From Ramlibacter cellulosilyticus (GTDB lineage Bacteria > Pseudomonadota > Gammaproteobacteria > Burkholderiales > Burkholderiaceae_C), in the NCBI RefSeq assembly GCF_014297465.1, contig NZ_JACORT010000015.1:1-64000 (forward strand): DNA of 64,000 nt, written 5' to 3'. This document shows, piece after piece, positions 1-7,853 of the stretch. The notes beneath the pieces are model-generated. The model had not been told where the DNA came from. It did no database searches and was given only the letters and a program-made list of their open reading frames with translations. How positions within the stretch are numbered: position 1 is the stretch's first letter; each line of letters starts with the position of its first letter. Both the position numbers and the translations under genes were made by a program.

Positions 1-1
1 C

Positions 2-100
2 GACGAAATCGCAAGGAAGCTAAATACCCGTCCCAGAGAGACTTTGGGATTTGAGAAGCCAGTCGAAAGACTGGCTGCCAGCGTTGCATTGATCCCTTGA
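2..100 (+). CDS. IS30-family transposase, C-terminal end only (cut by window edge)
   Basis: The first 32 codons before TGA at 98-100 read as the C-terminus of a DDE transposase of the IS30 family. The stretch LNTRPRETLGFEKPVERL matches the conserved IS30 ending (asparagine-arginine-proline-arginine, then leucine-glycine-phenylalanine/tyrosine and a proline-glutamate helix). The catalytic DDE residues lie outside the window, so activity cannot be judged. The local base composition is visibly less GC-rich than the rest of the window, as expected for a mobile element. The right end of the element should fall between 101 and about 160, but I cannot define its inverted repeat without the left end. 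Confidence 0.82.
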   Translation, partial: DEIARKLNTRPRETLGFEKPVERLAASVALIP

Positions 101-106
101 GACCGC

Positions 107-124
107 CCCCCGCCTCCGCGGGGG
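107..124 (+). terminator. GC hairpin after the transposase stop
   Basis: A perfect 7-bp stem (CCCCCGC, loop CTCC, GCGGGGG) starts 7 nt after the transposase stop. It has no T-run, so it is either a weak terminator or part of the element's right end. Confidence 0.35.
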
Positions 125-163
125 TGACGAATGAGCCGTCGGCGCGTGACGGGTGCACCAGCC

Positions 164-313
164 CTAGTGCTTCGCGTCCGATGCCCCACTGGTCGGCGCG
201 ATGGCTTCGGTGCCGTGCTTTTCGCCGCTCATGTCGACCTTGTCGCCGGCCTGGAAGATGACGAAGAGGGCGATGGCGGCGAAGACGGCGAAGCCGACGG
301 CGATTTTCCACAT
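164..313 (-). CDS. Small single-pass membrane protein, 49 aa
   Basis: This 49-residue protein has one hydrophobic helix at residues 3-21 followed by a polar, mildly charged tail. The start is supported by AAGGAG seven nucleotides upstream of the ATG. It is the last gene on the minus strand after the hydroxychromene isomerase-like gene, with a gap of about 77 nt. I do not recognise the family. The likely topology is an N-terminal anchor with the tail on one face of the inner membrane. It is too short for many gene callers, but the ribosome-binding site and membrane pattern make it a good candidate. Confidence 0.65.
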   Translation of the reverse strand: MWKIAVGFAVFAAIALFVIFQAGDKVDMSGEKHGTEAIAPTSGASDAKH

Positions 314-390
314 GGGGTGTCTCCTTGGGTCTTGTGGCGCGAGTGTCGACGCGTCCTCTGACCCGCGTCTGACACCCGGCCAACGCAGGC

Positions 391-1032
391 TTACGGCCGG
401 CGCACCTGGCCGGCCGGCAAGGCCGCGGCCTGCTCCCAGGCGCCGGAGGCGAACCAGTCGCCCCCCTGCAGGTACTCGCGCAGCATGGGCAGGCCGTCGA
501 AGCCCCAGAACAGGCGGCCGTCCACCTCGCAGGTGGGCACGCCGAACAGGCCGCGCGCGATGGCCGATTCCGTGTTCGCCCGCAGCTCCGATTTCACGGC
601 CTCGCCGGCAGCATCGCGCTGCGGCTGCAACTGCGCGCGCAAGGCGTCGAGCCGCTGCGGATCCGCCGCATCCGCGCCGCCCCGCCACACGTGCCGGAAC
701 ACCGTCTCCGCCACGAAGCGGTTCACCAGCCCATCGCTGCCGCACGCGAGCGCGAGCCGCAGCAGCGCGAGCGGGTTGAAGGGATGCGCCGCCGGCAGCT
801 GCAGCGGCACGCCATGCGCGTGCGCCAGCCAGAGCACCTGCCGGTAAGTCCAGTCCCGCTTGGGCGCGATCTCCGCCGGCCCGAGCTGGCCATGGTGCTT
901 GAGGAAGCCCGCGAACAGCACCGGCCGGTAGTCCACGCGGTAGCTCAGGCCCTTCAGCACCTCGGGCAGCTTCTCGAAGGCGAGGTACGCATACGGCGAC
1001 ACCACGTCGAAGTGGAAGGTGACGTGCTTCAT
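391..1032 (-). CDS. 2-hydroxychromene-2-carboxylate isomerase-like (DsbA/GST-kappa fold)
   Basis: This 213-residue protein starts with the family signature FDVVSPYAYLAFEKL and carries GVPTCEVDGRLFWGFD near the C-terminus, both typical of HCCA isomerase/kappa-class GST thioredoxin-fold proteins. Characterised members isomerise 2-hydroxychromene-2-carboxylate using glutathione in naphthalene catabolism. Most genomic homologues have no naphthalene pathway beside them, and none is visible here. The start is the ATG at 1032, which overlaps the upstream gene's TGA (ATGA). The position at the end of an acyl-CoA catabolic operon suggests a general glutathione-linked role, but that is inference. Confidence 0.85.
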   Translation of the reverse strand: MKHVTFHFDVVSPYAYLAFEKLPEVLKGLSYRVDYRPVLFAGFLKHHGQLGPAEIAPKRDWTYRQVLWLAHAHGVPLQLPAAHPFNPLALLRLALACGSDGLVNRFVAETVFRHVWRGGADAADPQRLDALRAQLQPQRDAAGEAVKSELRANTESAIARGLFGVPTCEVDGRLFWGFDGLPMLREYLQGGDWFASGAWEQAAALPAGQVRRP

Positions 1033-1253
1033 TCCGGACCCACCCTTTCCGCGAGAAGCCGCCACACGTCGCGCTTGCGCGCATCGTCCATGCCGGACCA
1101 GGCGGCGATCTCGTCCAGCGTGCGGTAGCAGCCGATGCACAGGCCGGTGCGCTGGTCCATGGTGCACACGCAGATGCACGGCGAAGGCACGGGGCCCTCT
1201 TGCGGCAATTCCGCCACGCGGTCGCGGATCAGCTTCGCCGCGCCCAGGCTCAT
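1029..1253 (-). CDS. DUF1289 small cysteine-rich protein
   Basis: A 74-residue protein with the DUF1289 pattern SPCICVCTMDQRTGLCIGCY: three cysteines in C-x-C-x-C-type spacing, then C-x-x-C, followed by arginine-threonine and an E-I-x-x-W helix. Members (E. coli YdhL/YoaF type) are suspected metal or Fe-S proteins but have no proven function. It overlaps the genes on both sides by ATGA quartets (1250-1253 and 1029-1032), so it is almost certainly translated by coupling within the operon. Confidence 0.85.
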   Translation of the reverse strand: MSLGAAKLIRDRVAELPQEGPVPSPCICVCTMDQRTGLCIGCYRTLDEIAAWSGMDDARKRDVWRLLAERVGPE

Positions 1254-1753
1254 GCCTGCGGAACCTGCACCACGTCCGCCACCGGCGCCCCGGTGAGCTT
1301 CTCGAGGTCGTGCGGCCGCAGCTTGAAGACGCCGTGCGGATGGCCCGCGGCGGCCCAGATCTCCCCGAAGCGGAACAGCTCGCGGTCGATCAGCGTGACC
1401 GGCGGCTGCGCGTGCGCCACCGGCGACACGCCCCCGATCGAGAAGCCGGTGCGCGCCTTCACGAACTCCGCATCGGCCCGCCCCGTCTTGCCGACGATCG
1501 CATCCACCTTCTTCTCGTCGACGCGCCGGTCGCCCGAGGTGATCACGAGCACGGCCGCATCGTCGGCCTTGCGCCGGAAGATGATGCTCTTGGCGATCTG
1601 GCCCACGGCGATGCCCAGCGCGTCCGCCGCCTGCTGCGCGGTGCGCGCGGCCTCGTCCAGCATCACGGGGGAATGGGGATGCCCTGCGTCCTGCAGGGCG
1701 CGCGCGACGCGCTGCACGCCTTCCGGCAGCGCGCTCAGCTCGGCACCGCACAT
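1250..1753 (-). CDS. YbaK/EbsC-family aminoacyl-tRNA deacylase
   Basis: 167 residues with the YbaK/ProX fold signature: a lysine in the KSIIFR segment (about residues 55-60), followed by ITSGDRRVD and FSIGGVSPVAH, which line the substrate pocket. Family members hydrolyse mischarged aminoacyl-tRNA (Cys-tRNA-Pro or Ala-tRNA-Pro type) in trans. The ATG chosen at 1753 overlaps the end of the HMG-CoA lyase gene by 19 nt. A slightly later start is possible but would remove little. Its stop overlaps the DUF1289 start. Substrate specificity cannot be read from the sequence. Confidence 0.85.
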   Translation of the reverse strand: MCGAELSALPEGVQRVARALQDAGHPHSPVMLDEAARTAQQAADALGIAVGQIAKSIIFRRKADDAAVLVITSGDRRVDEKKVDAIVGKTGRADAEFVKARTGFSIGGVSPVAHAQPPVTLIDRELFRFGEIWAAAGHPHGVFKLRPHDLEKLTGAPVADVVQVPQA

Positions 1754-2664
1754 GCTTCGTTGTTCCTCTTGTTCAGGATGGCCGTGGCCGCGCGCGAGTT
1801 CGGCTTGCGGTCCAGGAAGTCGCTGATGTACTTGCCGGCGTCGATCAGCTTGTCGAGGTCGATGCCGGTGGCGATGCCCATGCCGTGCAGCATGTAGACC
1901 ACGTCCTCGGTCGCCACGTTGCCGGTCGCGCCCTTGGCGTACGGGCAGCCGCCCAGCCCCGCGACGGACGCGTCGTACTGCCAGATGCCCATCTCGAGGC
2001 AGGCCGCGGTGTTCACCAGCGCCATGCCGTAGGTGTCGTGGAAGTGGCCCGAGATGTCGTCCAGCGCGTAGTGCTTCAGCGCCGCTTCCATCGCCGCCTG
2101 CACCTTGCGCGGCGTGCCCACGCCGATGGTGTCGGCCACGCCGCAGTGCTGCACGCCGATCTCCTTCATCAGGCGCGCGACGAGCTCCACGCCCGCGGGC
2201 GACACCTCGCCCTGGTACGGGCAGCCCACCGCCACGGAGATCGCGCCGCGCACGTAGATGCCGTTCGCGCGCGCCGCCGCCACTACGGGGGCGAAGCGCT
2301 CCATGCTCTCGGCGATGGAGCAGTTGATGTTGCGCTGGCTGAAGGCCTCGCTCGCGGCGCCGAACACCACGATCTCGTCCGGTTTCGATGCCAGCGCGGC
2401 CTCGAAGCCCTTCATGTTCGGTACCAGCACCGAATAGCGCACGCCCGGCTGGCGGCGGATGCCCGCCATCACCTCCGCGTTGTCCGCCATCTGCGGCACC
2501 CACTTCGGCGACACGAAACTGGTGACCTCGATCTCCTTCAGGCCCGCATCCTGCAGGCGGTGCACGAGTTCGATCTTCACCGCCGCCGGGACCGGCTGCT
2601 TCTCGTTCTGCAAGCCGTCGCGCGGGCCGACGTCGACGAGCTTGACGCGGGTGGGGTAGGCCAT
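1735..2664 (-). CDS. mvaB: Hydroxymethylglutaryl-CoA lyase
   Basis: A 309-residue TIM-barrel enzyme of the HMGL-like family. It cleaves HMG-CoA to acetyl-CoA and acetoacetate, the last step of leucine degradation. It has the N-terminal VDVGPRDGLQNE metal/substrate loop, the SGHFHDT metal-binding histidines and the catalytic-cysteine loop GLGGCPYAKGATGNVATED characteristic of HMG-CoA lyase rather than isopropylmalate synthase. Length is normal. It corresponds to liuE in Pseudomonas-type leucine operons, and the other liu-type enzymes lie upstream on the same strand. Only 3 nt separate it from the dehydrogenase gene upstream. Confidence 0.93.
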   Translation of the reverse strand: MAYPTRVKLVDVGPRDGLQNEKQPVPAAVKIELVHRLQDAGLKEIEVTSFVSPKWVPQMADNAEVMAGIRRQPGVRYSVLVPNMKGFEAALASKPDEIVVFGAASEAFSQRNINCSIAESMERFAPVVAAARANGIYVRGAISVAVGCPYQGEVSPAGVELVARLMKEIGVQHCGVADTIGVGTPRKVQAAMEAALKHYALDDISGHFHDTYGMALVNTAACLEMGIWQYDASVAGLGGCPYAKGATGNVATEDVVYMLHGMGIATGIDLDKLIDAGKYISDFLDRKPNSRAATAILNKRNNEACAVPS

Positions 2665-2667
2665 GGC

Positions 2668-3588
2668 TCAGTATCCTCTCTGCCGGTCAACCACGCCGGC
2701 AATGGGTTCTCCGCGCTCCAGCGCGACGATCTTGCGCGCGATCTGCGCGACGCTCTCGTCGCGCAGCGTGCGCGCGGAGGTGTGCGGCGTCACCACGATC
2801 CTGGGGTGGCGCCAGAACGGGTGTTCGGGCGGCAGGGGCTCGGTGCGGAACACGTCCAGCGCCGCGCCGGCAAGATGTCCCTCATCGAGCAAGGCGACCA
2901 GGTCGTCGTCGACGAGGTGCGCGCCGCGGGCGACGTTGATCACGTAGCCGCCCGGGAGCAGGCGGCCGAGGGTGCGACGGTCCAGGAGGTTCTCGGTGTC
3001 GGGCGTGAGCGGCAGCAGGTTCACCAGCACGCGCGTGCCGGCGAGGAAGGCATCCAGCTGGTCGGCGCCCGCGAAGCACTGGACGTCGGGCAGCTCCTTG
3101 CGGCTGCGGCTCCAGCCGCGCACCGGAAACTCGAAGTTGGCGAGCGCATGCGCCACGCGCTGCCCGAGCACGCCGAGGCCCATCACGCCGACGGGGAACT
3201 CCGAGCGCTGGCGCGGCTTGCGGAAGCCCCACTTCCCTTCGGCCGCGTCGCGCTCGTACGCATCCAGCTCGCGGAAGTGGCGGATCACGGCATGGCAGAC
3301 GAATTCCGTCATCTGCACCGACATGCCGGCGTCGTCGAGGCGGACGACGAGCGCATCGGGCGGCAACCTGCGCTTCAGCAGCGCGTCGACGCCGGCGCCG
3401 ATGTTGAAGATGCCTTTCAGGCCGCGCTGCTCGTCGAGGAACTGCTGCGGCGGCGCCCAGACGACGGCATGGTCCGCCTGCGGCGCGCCGGGCTGCCACT
3501 CGCTGACCTCGGCCCCGGGCAGCGCGTCGCGCAGGGCCGCGATCCAGGGGGCGGTCTTGGTGTCGGTGCAGCAGACGGTGATGCGCAT
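2668..3588 (-). CDS. D-2-hydroxyacid dehydrogenase, glyoxylate/hydroxypyruvate reductase A type
   Basis: 306 residues resembling GhrA. It has the nucleotide-binding GVMGLGVLGQRVAHAL loop in mid-protein, the arginine in INVARGAHL, and the catalytic histidine in VVTPHTSA near the C-terminus. Such enzymes reduce 2-keto acids (glyoxylate, hydroxypyruvate, possibly branched-chain keto acids) with NAD(P)H. The start at 3588 is preferred over an in-frame ATG 42 nt upstream because MRITVCC matches how the family begins and the longer form would read through the palindromic repeat. It lies between mccA and the HMG-CoA lyase gene in the operon. A link to leucine-derived keto acids is inference. Confidence 0.87.
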   Translation of the reverse strand: MRITVCCTDTKTAPWIAALRDALPGAEVSEWQPGAPQADHAVVWAPPQQFLDEQRGLKGIFNIGAGVDALLKRRLPPDALVVRLDDAGMSVQMTEFVCHAVIRHFRELDAYERDAAEGKWGFRKPRQRSEFPVGVMGLGVLGQRVAHALANFEFPVRGWSRSRKELPDVQCFAGADQLDAFLAGTRVLVNLLPLTPDTENLLDRRTLGRLLPGGYVINVARGAHLVDDDLVALLDEGHLAGAALDVFRTEPLPPEHPFWRHPRIVVTPHTSARTLRDESVAQIARKIVALERGEPIAGVVDRQRGY

Positions 3589-3608
3589 GGGGGTATTGTG
3601 CGGGAGCT

Positions 3609-3717
3609 TGCTGGGGTGCGCTGCGCGCAACCCAGCCTACAAGGTCCCGCGCGCAACCCCATCCACCCGGAACGCACGCGTTCGTAGGCTGGGTTGCGGC
3701 GCAGCCGCACCCCAGCA
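3609..3717. repeat. Long imperfect inverted repeat (GTAGGCTGGG type)
   Basis: The left arm 3609-3640 and right arm 3684-3717 are reverse complements except for about two positions. Each arm itself contains a smaller GC palindrome. The outer ends are TGCTGGGGTGCG and CGCACCCCAGCA; the inner ends are the CAGCCTAC/GTAGGCTG boxes. It fills the gap between mccA and the dehydrogenase gene, so transcripts of the operon must carry this large hairpin. It looks like a REP/BIME-type mobile palindrome. Confidence 0.8.
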
Positions 3718-3722
3718 ATCCC

Positions 3723-5711
3723 TCAAGCCGCGAGCCTCAGCAACTCCGCCCCTTCCGCCACCTGGTCCCCCGGCGCGTACAGCAATTCCTCCACCGTCCC
3801 GTCCGCAGGCGCGGCGATGGTGTGCTCCATCTTCATCGCCTCCATCACCGCGAGCGCCTGGCCCTTCTTCACCTTGTCGCCGGCACGCACGGAGAAGGAC
3901 ACCACCTTGCCCGGCATCGGCGCCGTGAGCCGCCCGCCTTCCGCCGCGGCGTCGCCCGCGTGCGCGAGCAGGTCCACGGACACGATCTGCGCCGCGCCCT
4001 GCGCGGTGAACACGTGGTCCGCCTCGCCGAGGGTGTAGACGATGGCGCGCCCCTGGTGCTCGCCGTAGCGCAGTTCGATCGCCTCGCCCCTGCGCCGGAA
4101 GGCCAGCGGAGCGGACGCGCCGTTGATCGCGAGCACCAGCGCGCCGTCGTGCAGCGTCGCCAGCTCCGCCTTCGTGTGCTGGCCGGCGAAGTCGAACTCC
4201 AGGCGCCGCGTGGCCACGCCGTGGGAGCGCCAGCCGTCGCGGCGGCTGAAGGGGTCGTCGGAAGCCAGGGCCTGTTCGTCCAGAAGCGTCTTCGCGACCG
4301 CGGCCGCGGCCGCGAGCTCCAGGCTCACCGGCTGCTGGTGGAACAGCACCGCCGCCTCGCGCTGGATCAGGGCGGTGTCGAGGTCCGCCTGCGCGAAGGA
4401 CCGGCTCTTCACCACATGGCGCAGGAACTGCACGTTGGTCGCGAGCCCCACGATGTGCGTGGCGGCGAGAGCCTCGTCGAGGCGGGCCAGCGCTTCCTCG
4501 CGGGTGGCGCCGTGCACGATCAGCTTGGCGATCATCGAGTCGTAGAAAGGCGAGATGGCGTCGCCCTCGCGCACGCCATCGTCGACGCGCACCGTCGCCC
4601 GCTCGAACGCCGCATGCGCCGGCTTGCGGTAGACCTGCAGCGTGCCCGTGGCCGGCAGGAAGTTGTTGTCCGGGTTCTCCGCGCAGATGCGGGCCTCGAT
4701 CGCGTGGCCATGGATGCGCAGTTCCTCCTGCTTCCGCGGCAGCGGCTCGCCGGCCGCCACGCGCAACTGCCACTCGACGAGGTCGAGCCCGGTGATCGCC
4801 TCGGTCACGGGGTGCTCCACCTGCAGGCGCGTGTTCATCTCCATGAAGAAGAAGTTCATTTCGCCGTGGCGCTGCTCCACGATGAACTCCACCGTCCCGG
4901 CGCCCACGTACTTCACCGCACGCGCCGCGGCCACCGCCGCCTCGCCCATGCGGCGGCGCAGGGCCTCCGTCATGCCGGGCGCAGGCGCCTCTTCCAGCAC
5001 CTTCTGGTGGCGGCGCTGCACGGAGCAGTCGCGCTCGAACAGGTACACGTAGTTGCCCTGCGTGTCGCCGAAGACCTGGATCTCGATGTGGCGCGGCCGG
5101 GTGACGTACTTCTCCACCAGCACGGCTTCGTCGCCGAAGCTGTTGCGCGCCTCGCGCTGGCACGACGCGAGCGCCGCCGCGAAGTCGCCGGCCTTCTCCA
5201 CGGCGCGCATGCCCTTGCCACCGCCGCCGGCGCTCGCCTTGATCAGCACCGGGTAGCCGATGCGGTCCGCTTCGCGCTGCAGCAGGCCCGGATCCTGGTC
5301 GGACCCGTGGTAGCCGGGCACCAGGGGCACGCCGGCCTTCTCGATCAGCTGCTTGGATTCGGCCTTCAGGCCCATCGCCTGGATCGCGGATGCCGGCGGG
5401 CCGATGAACACGATGCCCGCCTCCGCGCACGCGGCCGCGAAGCCCTCGTTCTCGCTGAGGAAGCCGTAGCCCGGGTGGATCGCCTCGGCGCCGGTCGCCT
5501 TCGCCGCCTCGATGATGCGTTCCCAGCGCAGGTAGCTGTCCTTGGGCGCGCTGCCGCCGATGGCCACCGCCTCGTCGCACGCGTGCACGTGCTTCGCGTC
5601 GGCGTCGGCTTCCGAATACACGGCGACCGTGCGGATGGCCATGCGCTTCGCCGTGGCCGCAACGCGGCAGGCGATCTCGCCGCGGTTCGCAATCAGGATC
5701 TTCTTGAACAT
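3723..5711 (-). CDS. mccA: Methylcrotonyl-CoA carboxylase-type biotin carboxylase/carrier subunit (alpha)
   Basis: 662 residues. The biotin carboxylase domain (about 1-450) has the ATP-grasp loop AGGGGKGMRA at 161-170, then EMNTRLQVEHPVTE, and the C-terminal biotin-carrier domain has EAMKMEH with the biotinylated lysine near 627. It carboxylates biotin with ATP and bicarbonate for the beta subunit encoded at 9668. Neighbouring acyl-CoA dehydrogenase, hydratase and HMG-CoA lyase genes point to 3-methylcrotonyl-CoA as substrate (leucine pathway, liuD). Geranyl- or propionyl-CoA carboxylase cannot be excluded from sequence alone. The ATG overlaps the upstream TGA (TGATG). An in-frame GTG lies one codon earlier. 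Confidence 0.92.
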   Translation of the reverse strand: MFKKILIANRGEIACRVAATAKRMAIRTVAVYSEADADAKHVHACDEAVAIGGSAPKDSYLRWERIIEAAKATGAEAIHPGYGFLSENEGFAAACAEAGIVFIGPPASAIQAMGLKAESKQLIEKAGVPLVPGYHGSDQDPGLLQREADRIGYPVLIKASAGGGGKGMRAVEKAGDFAAALASCQREARNSFGDEAVLVEKYVTRPRHIEIQVFGDTQGNYVYLFERDCSVQRRHQKVLEEAPAPGMTEALRRRMGEAAVAAARAVKYVGAGTVEFIVEQRHGEMNFFFMEMNTRLQVEHPVTEAITGLDLVEWQLRVAAGEPLPRKQEELRIHGHAIEARICAENPDNNFLPATGTLQVYRKPAHAAFERATVRVDDGVREGDAISPFYDSMIAKLIVHGATREEALARLDEALAATHIVGLATNVQFLRHVVKSRSFAQADLDTALIQREAAVLFHQQPVSLELAAAAAVAKTLLDEQALASDDPFSRRDGWRSHGVATRRLEFDFAGQHTKAELATLHDGALVLAINGASAPLAFRRRGEAIELRYGEHQGRAIVYTLGEADHVFTAQGAAQIVSVDLLAHAGDAAAEGGRLTAPMPGKVVSFSVRAGDKVKKGQALAVMEAMKMEHTIAAPADGTVEELLYAPGDQVAEGAELLRLAA

Positions 5712-6349
5712 CACCCCAGTTCCCGCGGCAAGGGCCGCCCCTTGAAGAATTCACGGAGTCCTCGCACGACGGTGCGCAGGAACCCGACCAGCACCACCAG
5801 CAGGATCACCGCCAGCACGATGCTCACGATCAGCACGATGGCGAAGATCGCCGGATGCGCGGCCGACAGCCAGAGCATGAAGACGACGAGGCCGTCTTCC
5901 GCCAGCGAGACCGCCATGTTGGAGAAAGGCTCGGGCGAGGTGTTCACCGCCGCCCGCGTCGTCATCTTCGTGGCGTGGCTGGTCGCGGCGAGGGAGCCGC
6001 CCAGCAGCGCCGCGATCCACGTCATGGCTTGCCCGTCCGCACCGAGCGCGCCCGCCGCGAGCGCCGCACCGGCCGGGATCCGGATCACCGTGTGCACGGC
6101 GTCCCAGACCGAATCCACGAAGGGGATCTTGTCGGCGAAGAACTCGACGAACAGCATGAAGCCGCTCGCCGCCAGCACGGCGGGATGCTGCAGGATGTGC
6201 AGGCCCGGCGGCAACTCGATCCAGTTCATCCAGCCGGCGAGGCCGGCGATGAACACCGCGGCATAGAGCCGGAAGCCGCTCGCCCAGCCCAGCGCCGCCG
6301 CGAGCGCGAGCAGCTGCGGCGTGTCGACGAGGCCGGCGAGCGCGTCCAT
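5711..6349 (-). CDS. DUF4126 integral membrane protein
   Basis: 212 residues with four or five hydrophobic segments (about 10-35, 45-75, 95-125, 150-200) and the DUF4126 features GWASGFRLYAAVFIAGL and SHATKMTTRAAVNTSPEPFSN. No function is established for this family. It starts 1 nt after the hydratase stop and ends on the mccA start, so it is clearly co-translated with the carboxylase genes. Whether it transports a pathway compound is unknown. Confidence 0.85.
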   Translation of the reverse strand: MDALAGLVDTPQLLALAAALGWASGFRLYAAVFIAGLAGWMNWIELPPGLHILQHPAVLAASGFMLFVEFFADKIPFVDSVWDAVHTVIRIPAGAALAAGALGADGQAMTWIAALLGGSLAATSHATKMTTRAAVNTSPEPFSNMAVSLAEDGLVVFMLWLSAAHPAIFAIVLIVSIVLAVILLVVLVGFLRTVVRGLREFFKGRPLPRELG

Positions 6350-6350
6350 C

Positions 6351-7133
6351 TCAGGGCAGAAGCCAGGTCGGTTTGCGTTTGCCGAGGAAGGACTGGACGC
6401 CTTCGCGGCCTTCGTCGCTCGCGCGGATGTCGGCGATGCCTTCGACCGTCCGGCGCACCAGTCCGGCCGTGATCTCGTGGCCCGCCACGTCGTGCAACAG
6501 CTTCTTGCAGGCCTTGACCGCCTCCGGGCCGGCACTCACGAGCGATTGCGCGAGGCGGGCGACGGCGGCGTCGAGCTCCTCCGCCTTCACGACCTGGTGC
6601 ACGAAGCCCATGCGCAGCGCCTCGTCGGCACCGAAGCGCTCGGCGGTCAGGAAGTAGCGGTGCGCCGCGCGCGCACCCATCGCCCGGATCACGTAAGGGC
6701 TGATGGTCGCGGGGATCAGCCCCAGCTTCACCTCGCTCAGGCAGAACTGCGCCGTGTCCACGCTCACGGCCATGTCGCAGGCGGCGACCAGCCCCATGCC
6801 GCCGGCATAGGTGTCTCCCTGCACGCGCGCGATCGTGGGCTTGGGGCAGTGGTACAGCACCTCCAGCATGCGCGCGAGGCCGGCCGCGTCCTCGAGGTTC
6901 TCCTCGCGGCTGTAGCCGGCCATGCGCTTCATCCAGTTCAGGTCGGCGCCCGCGCAGAACGCGGGGCCGTTGCCGGCCAGCACGACGCAACGCACTTCGT
7001 TGCGTTTCGCGAGCTCCGCGAAGACGGCCGTCAGTTCCGCGATCACTTCGTCGTTGAAGGCATTGCGGACTTCGGGCCGGTTCAGCGTGACGGTCTCCAC
7101 GCCGCGGTCGAACTGGAGGGTGAGGTGCTTCAT
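6351..7133 (-). CDS. liuC: Methylglutaconyl-CoA hydratase-like enoyl-CoA hydratase
   Basis: 260 residues of the crotonase superfamily: the oxyanion-hole segments are FCAGADLNWMK (about 59-69) and YAGGMGLVAACD (109-120), with the CLSEVKLGLIPATISPYV strand-helix after them. The acidic residue in LSEVKLGLIP is the usual catalytic glutamate. In a leucine operon the expected reaction is hydration of 3-methylglutaconyl-CoA to HMG-CoA, between the carboxylase and the lyase, and the ADLNWMK/ISPYV motifs fit that subgroup. It starts 2 nt after the preceding secreted-protein gene. Confidence 0.87.
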   Translation of the reverse strand: MKHLTLQFDRGVETVTLNRPEVRNAFNDEVIAELTAVFAELAKRNEVRCVVLAGNGPAFCAGADLNWMKRMAGYSREENLEDAAGLARMLEVLYHCPKPTIARVQGDTYAGGMGLVAACDMAVSVDTAQFCLSEVKLGLIPATISPYVIRAMGARAAHRYFLTAERFGADEALRMGFVHQVVKAEELDAAVARLAQSLVSAGPEAVKACKKLLHDVAGHEITAGLVRRTVEGIADIRASDEGREGVQSFLGKRKPTWLLP

Positions 7134-7135
7134 GT

Positions 7136-7831
7136 TCAGGTTTTCCTGGGCGGCAGCGGCGGCAGCGTCGCCTGCGTCACGCGTTTCTCGAAGAAGGGTT
7201 GCAACACGGGCGGGAGCTGCCGCGCCCACGCGATCACGTCCTCGTCGCCGGCGAAGGCGGAAACGGGGACGTACACGCGGATGGATCCGAAATCGTTGGT
7301 CGCCATGCGCGCGTAGTACACCTCGTAGAAGGGTCCGCGGGTGTCCACCTTGCGCTCCTTCGCCCACTGCTTCGCCTGGGCGTAGAAGGGATCGGCGTCG
7401 CTGGTGAGGTGCGTGCGCATCTTGCGCACCGAGAGGCATTGCGGCCGCTTGAGGTCGTTGCCGAAGTCGTCGCGCAGCAGCGGCTCCGTGATCTTGCAGA
7501 CGTCGTCGTTCCACCAGGAGACCGGCGTGCTGTCCACGGGCAGGCGCAGCACGACCCCGGAGCGGATGCGGCCCTGCGCCGTGTCCATCGCGTAGACCGT
7601 GTAGTGCGCGGAACGCGTCTCGCTGCCGCTGCCCCCGCGCGAGTGGATGGCGCCCTGCCCGCGCGCGATCGCCGTCCAGTCGCCCGGGGGCAGCACCAGC
7701 GTGCGGGCGCCCCACGTCAGCTGGTGGTCGGCCACCGGCGCGGGCAGGGTCACCGTGGGGGCATCCGTCGCCGAAGCGGCGGACGCGGCCAGGAGCAGGA
7801 CGGGAAGGAAGCAACGAACGGACGGGCGCAT
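7136..7831 (-). CDS. Hypothetical exported protein in the liu-type operon
   Basis: 231 residues with a clear signal peptide (MRPSVRCFLPVLLLAASAASA, cut near residue 21). The mature part is soluble and acidic-neutral and holds two cysteines (in DDVCKI and RPQCLS). I do not recognise a domain. It sits between the acyl-CoA dehydrogenase and hydratase genes with short gaps (22 and 2 nt), so it is expressed with them, although an exported protein has no obvious place in an acyl-CoA pathway. Confidence 0.7.
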   Translation of the reverse strand: MRPSVRCFLPVLLLAASAASATDAPTVTLPAPVADHQLTWGARTLVLPPGDWTAIARGQGAIHSRGGSGSETRSAHYTVYAMDTAQGRIRSGVVLRLPVDSTPVSWWNDDVCKITEPLLRDDFGNDLKRPQCLSVRKMRTHLTSDADPFYAQAKQWAKERKVDTRGPFYEVYYARMATNDFGSIRVYVPVSAFAGDEDVIAWARQLPPVLQPFFEKRVTQATLPPLPPRKT

Positions 7832-7853
7832 GGAGTCTCCTCGAGTTGAGCCT

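Noticed and set aside
31..76. Two adjacent hairpins (31-49 and 57-76, the second with a GAAA loop) as a structured RNA.
   Set aside because: They lie in the coding frame of the IS30 transposase tail, which explains the sequence better.
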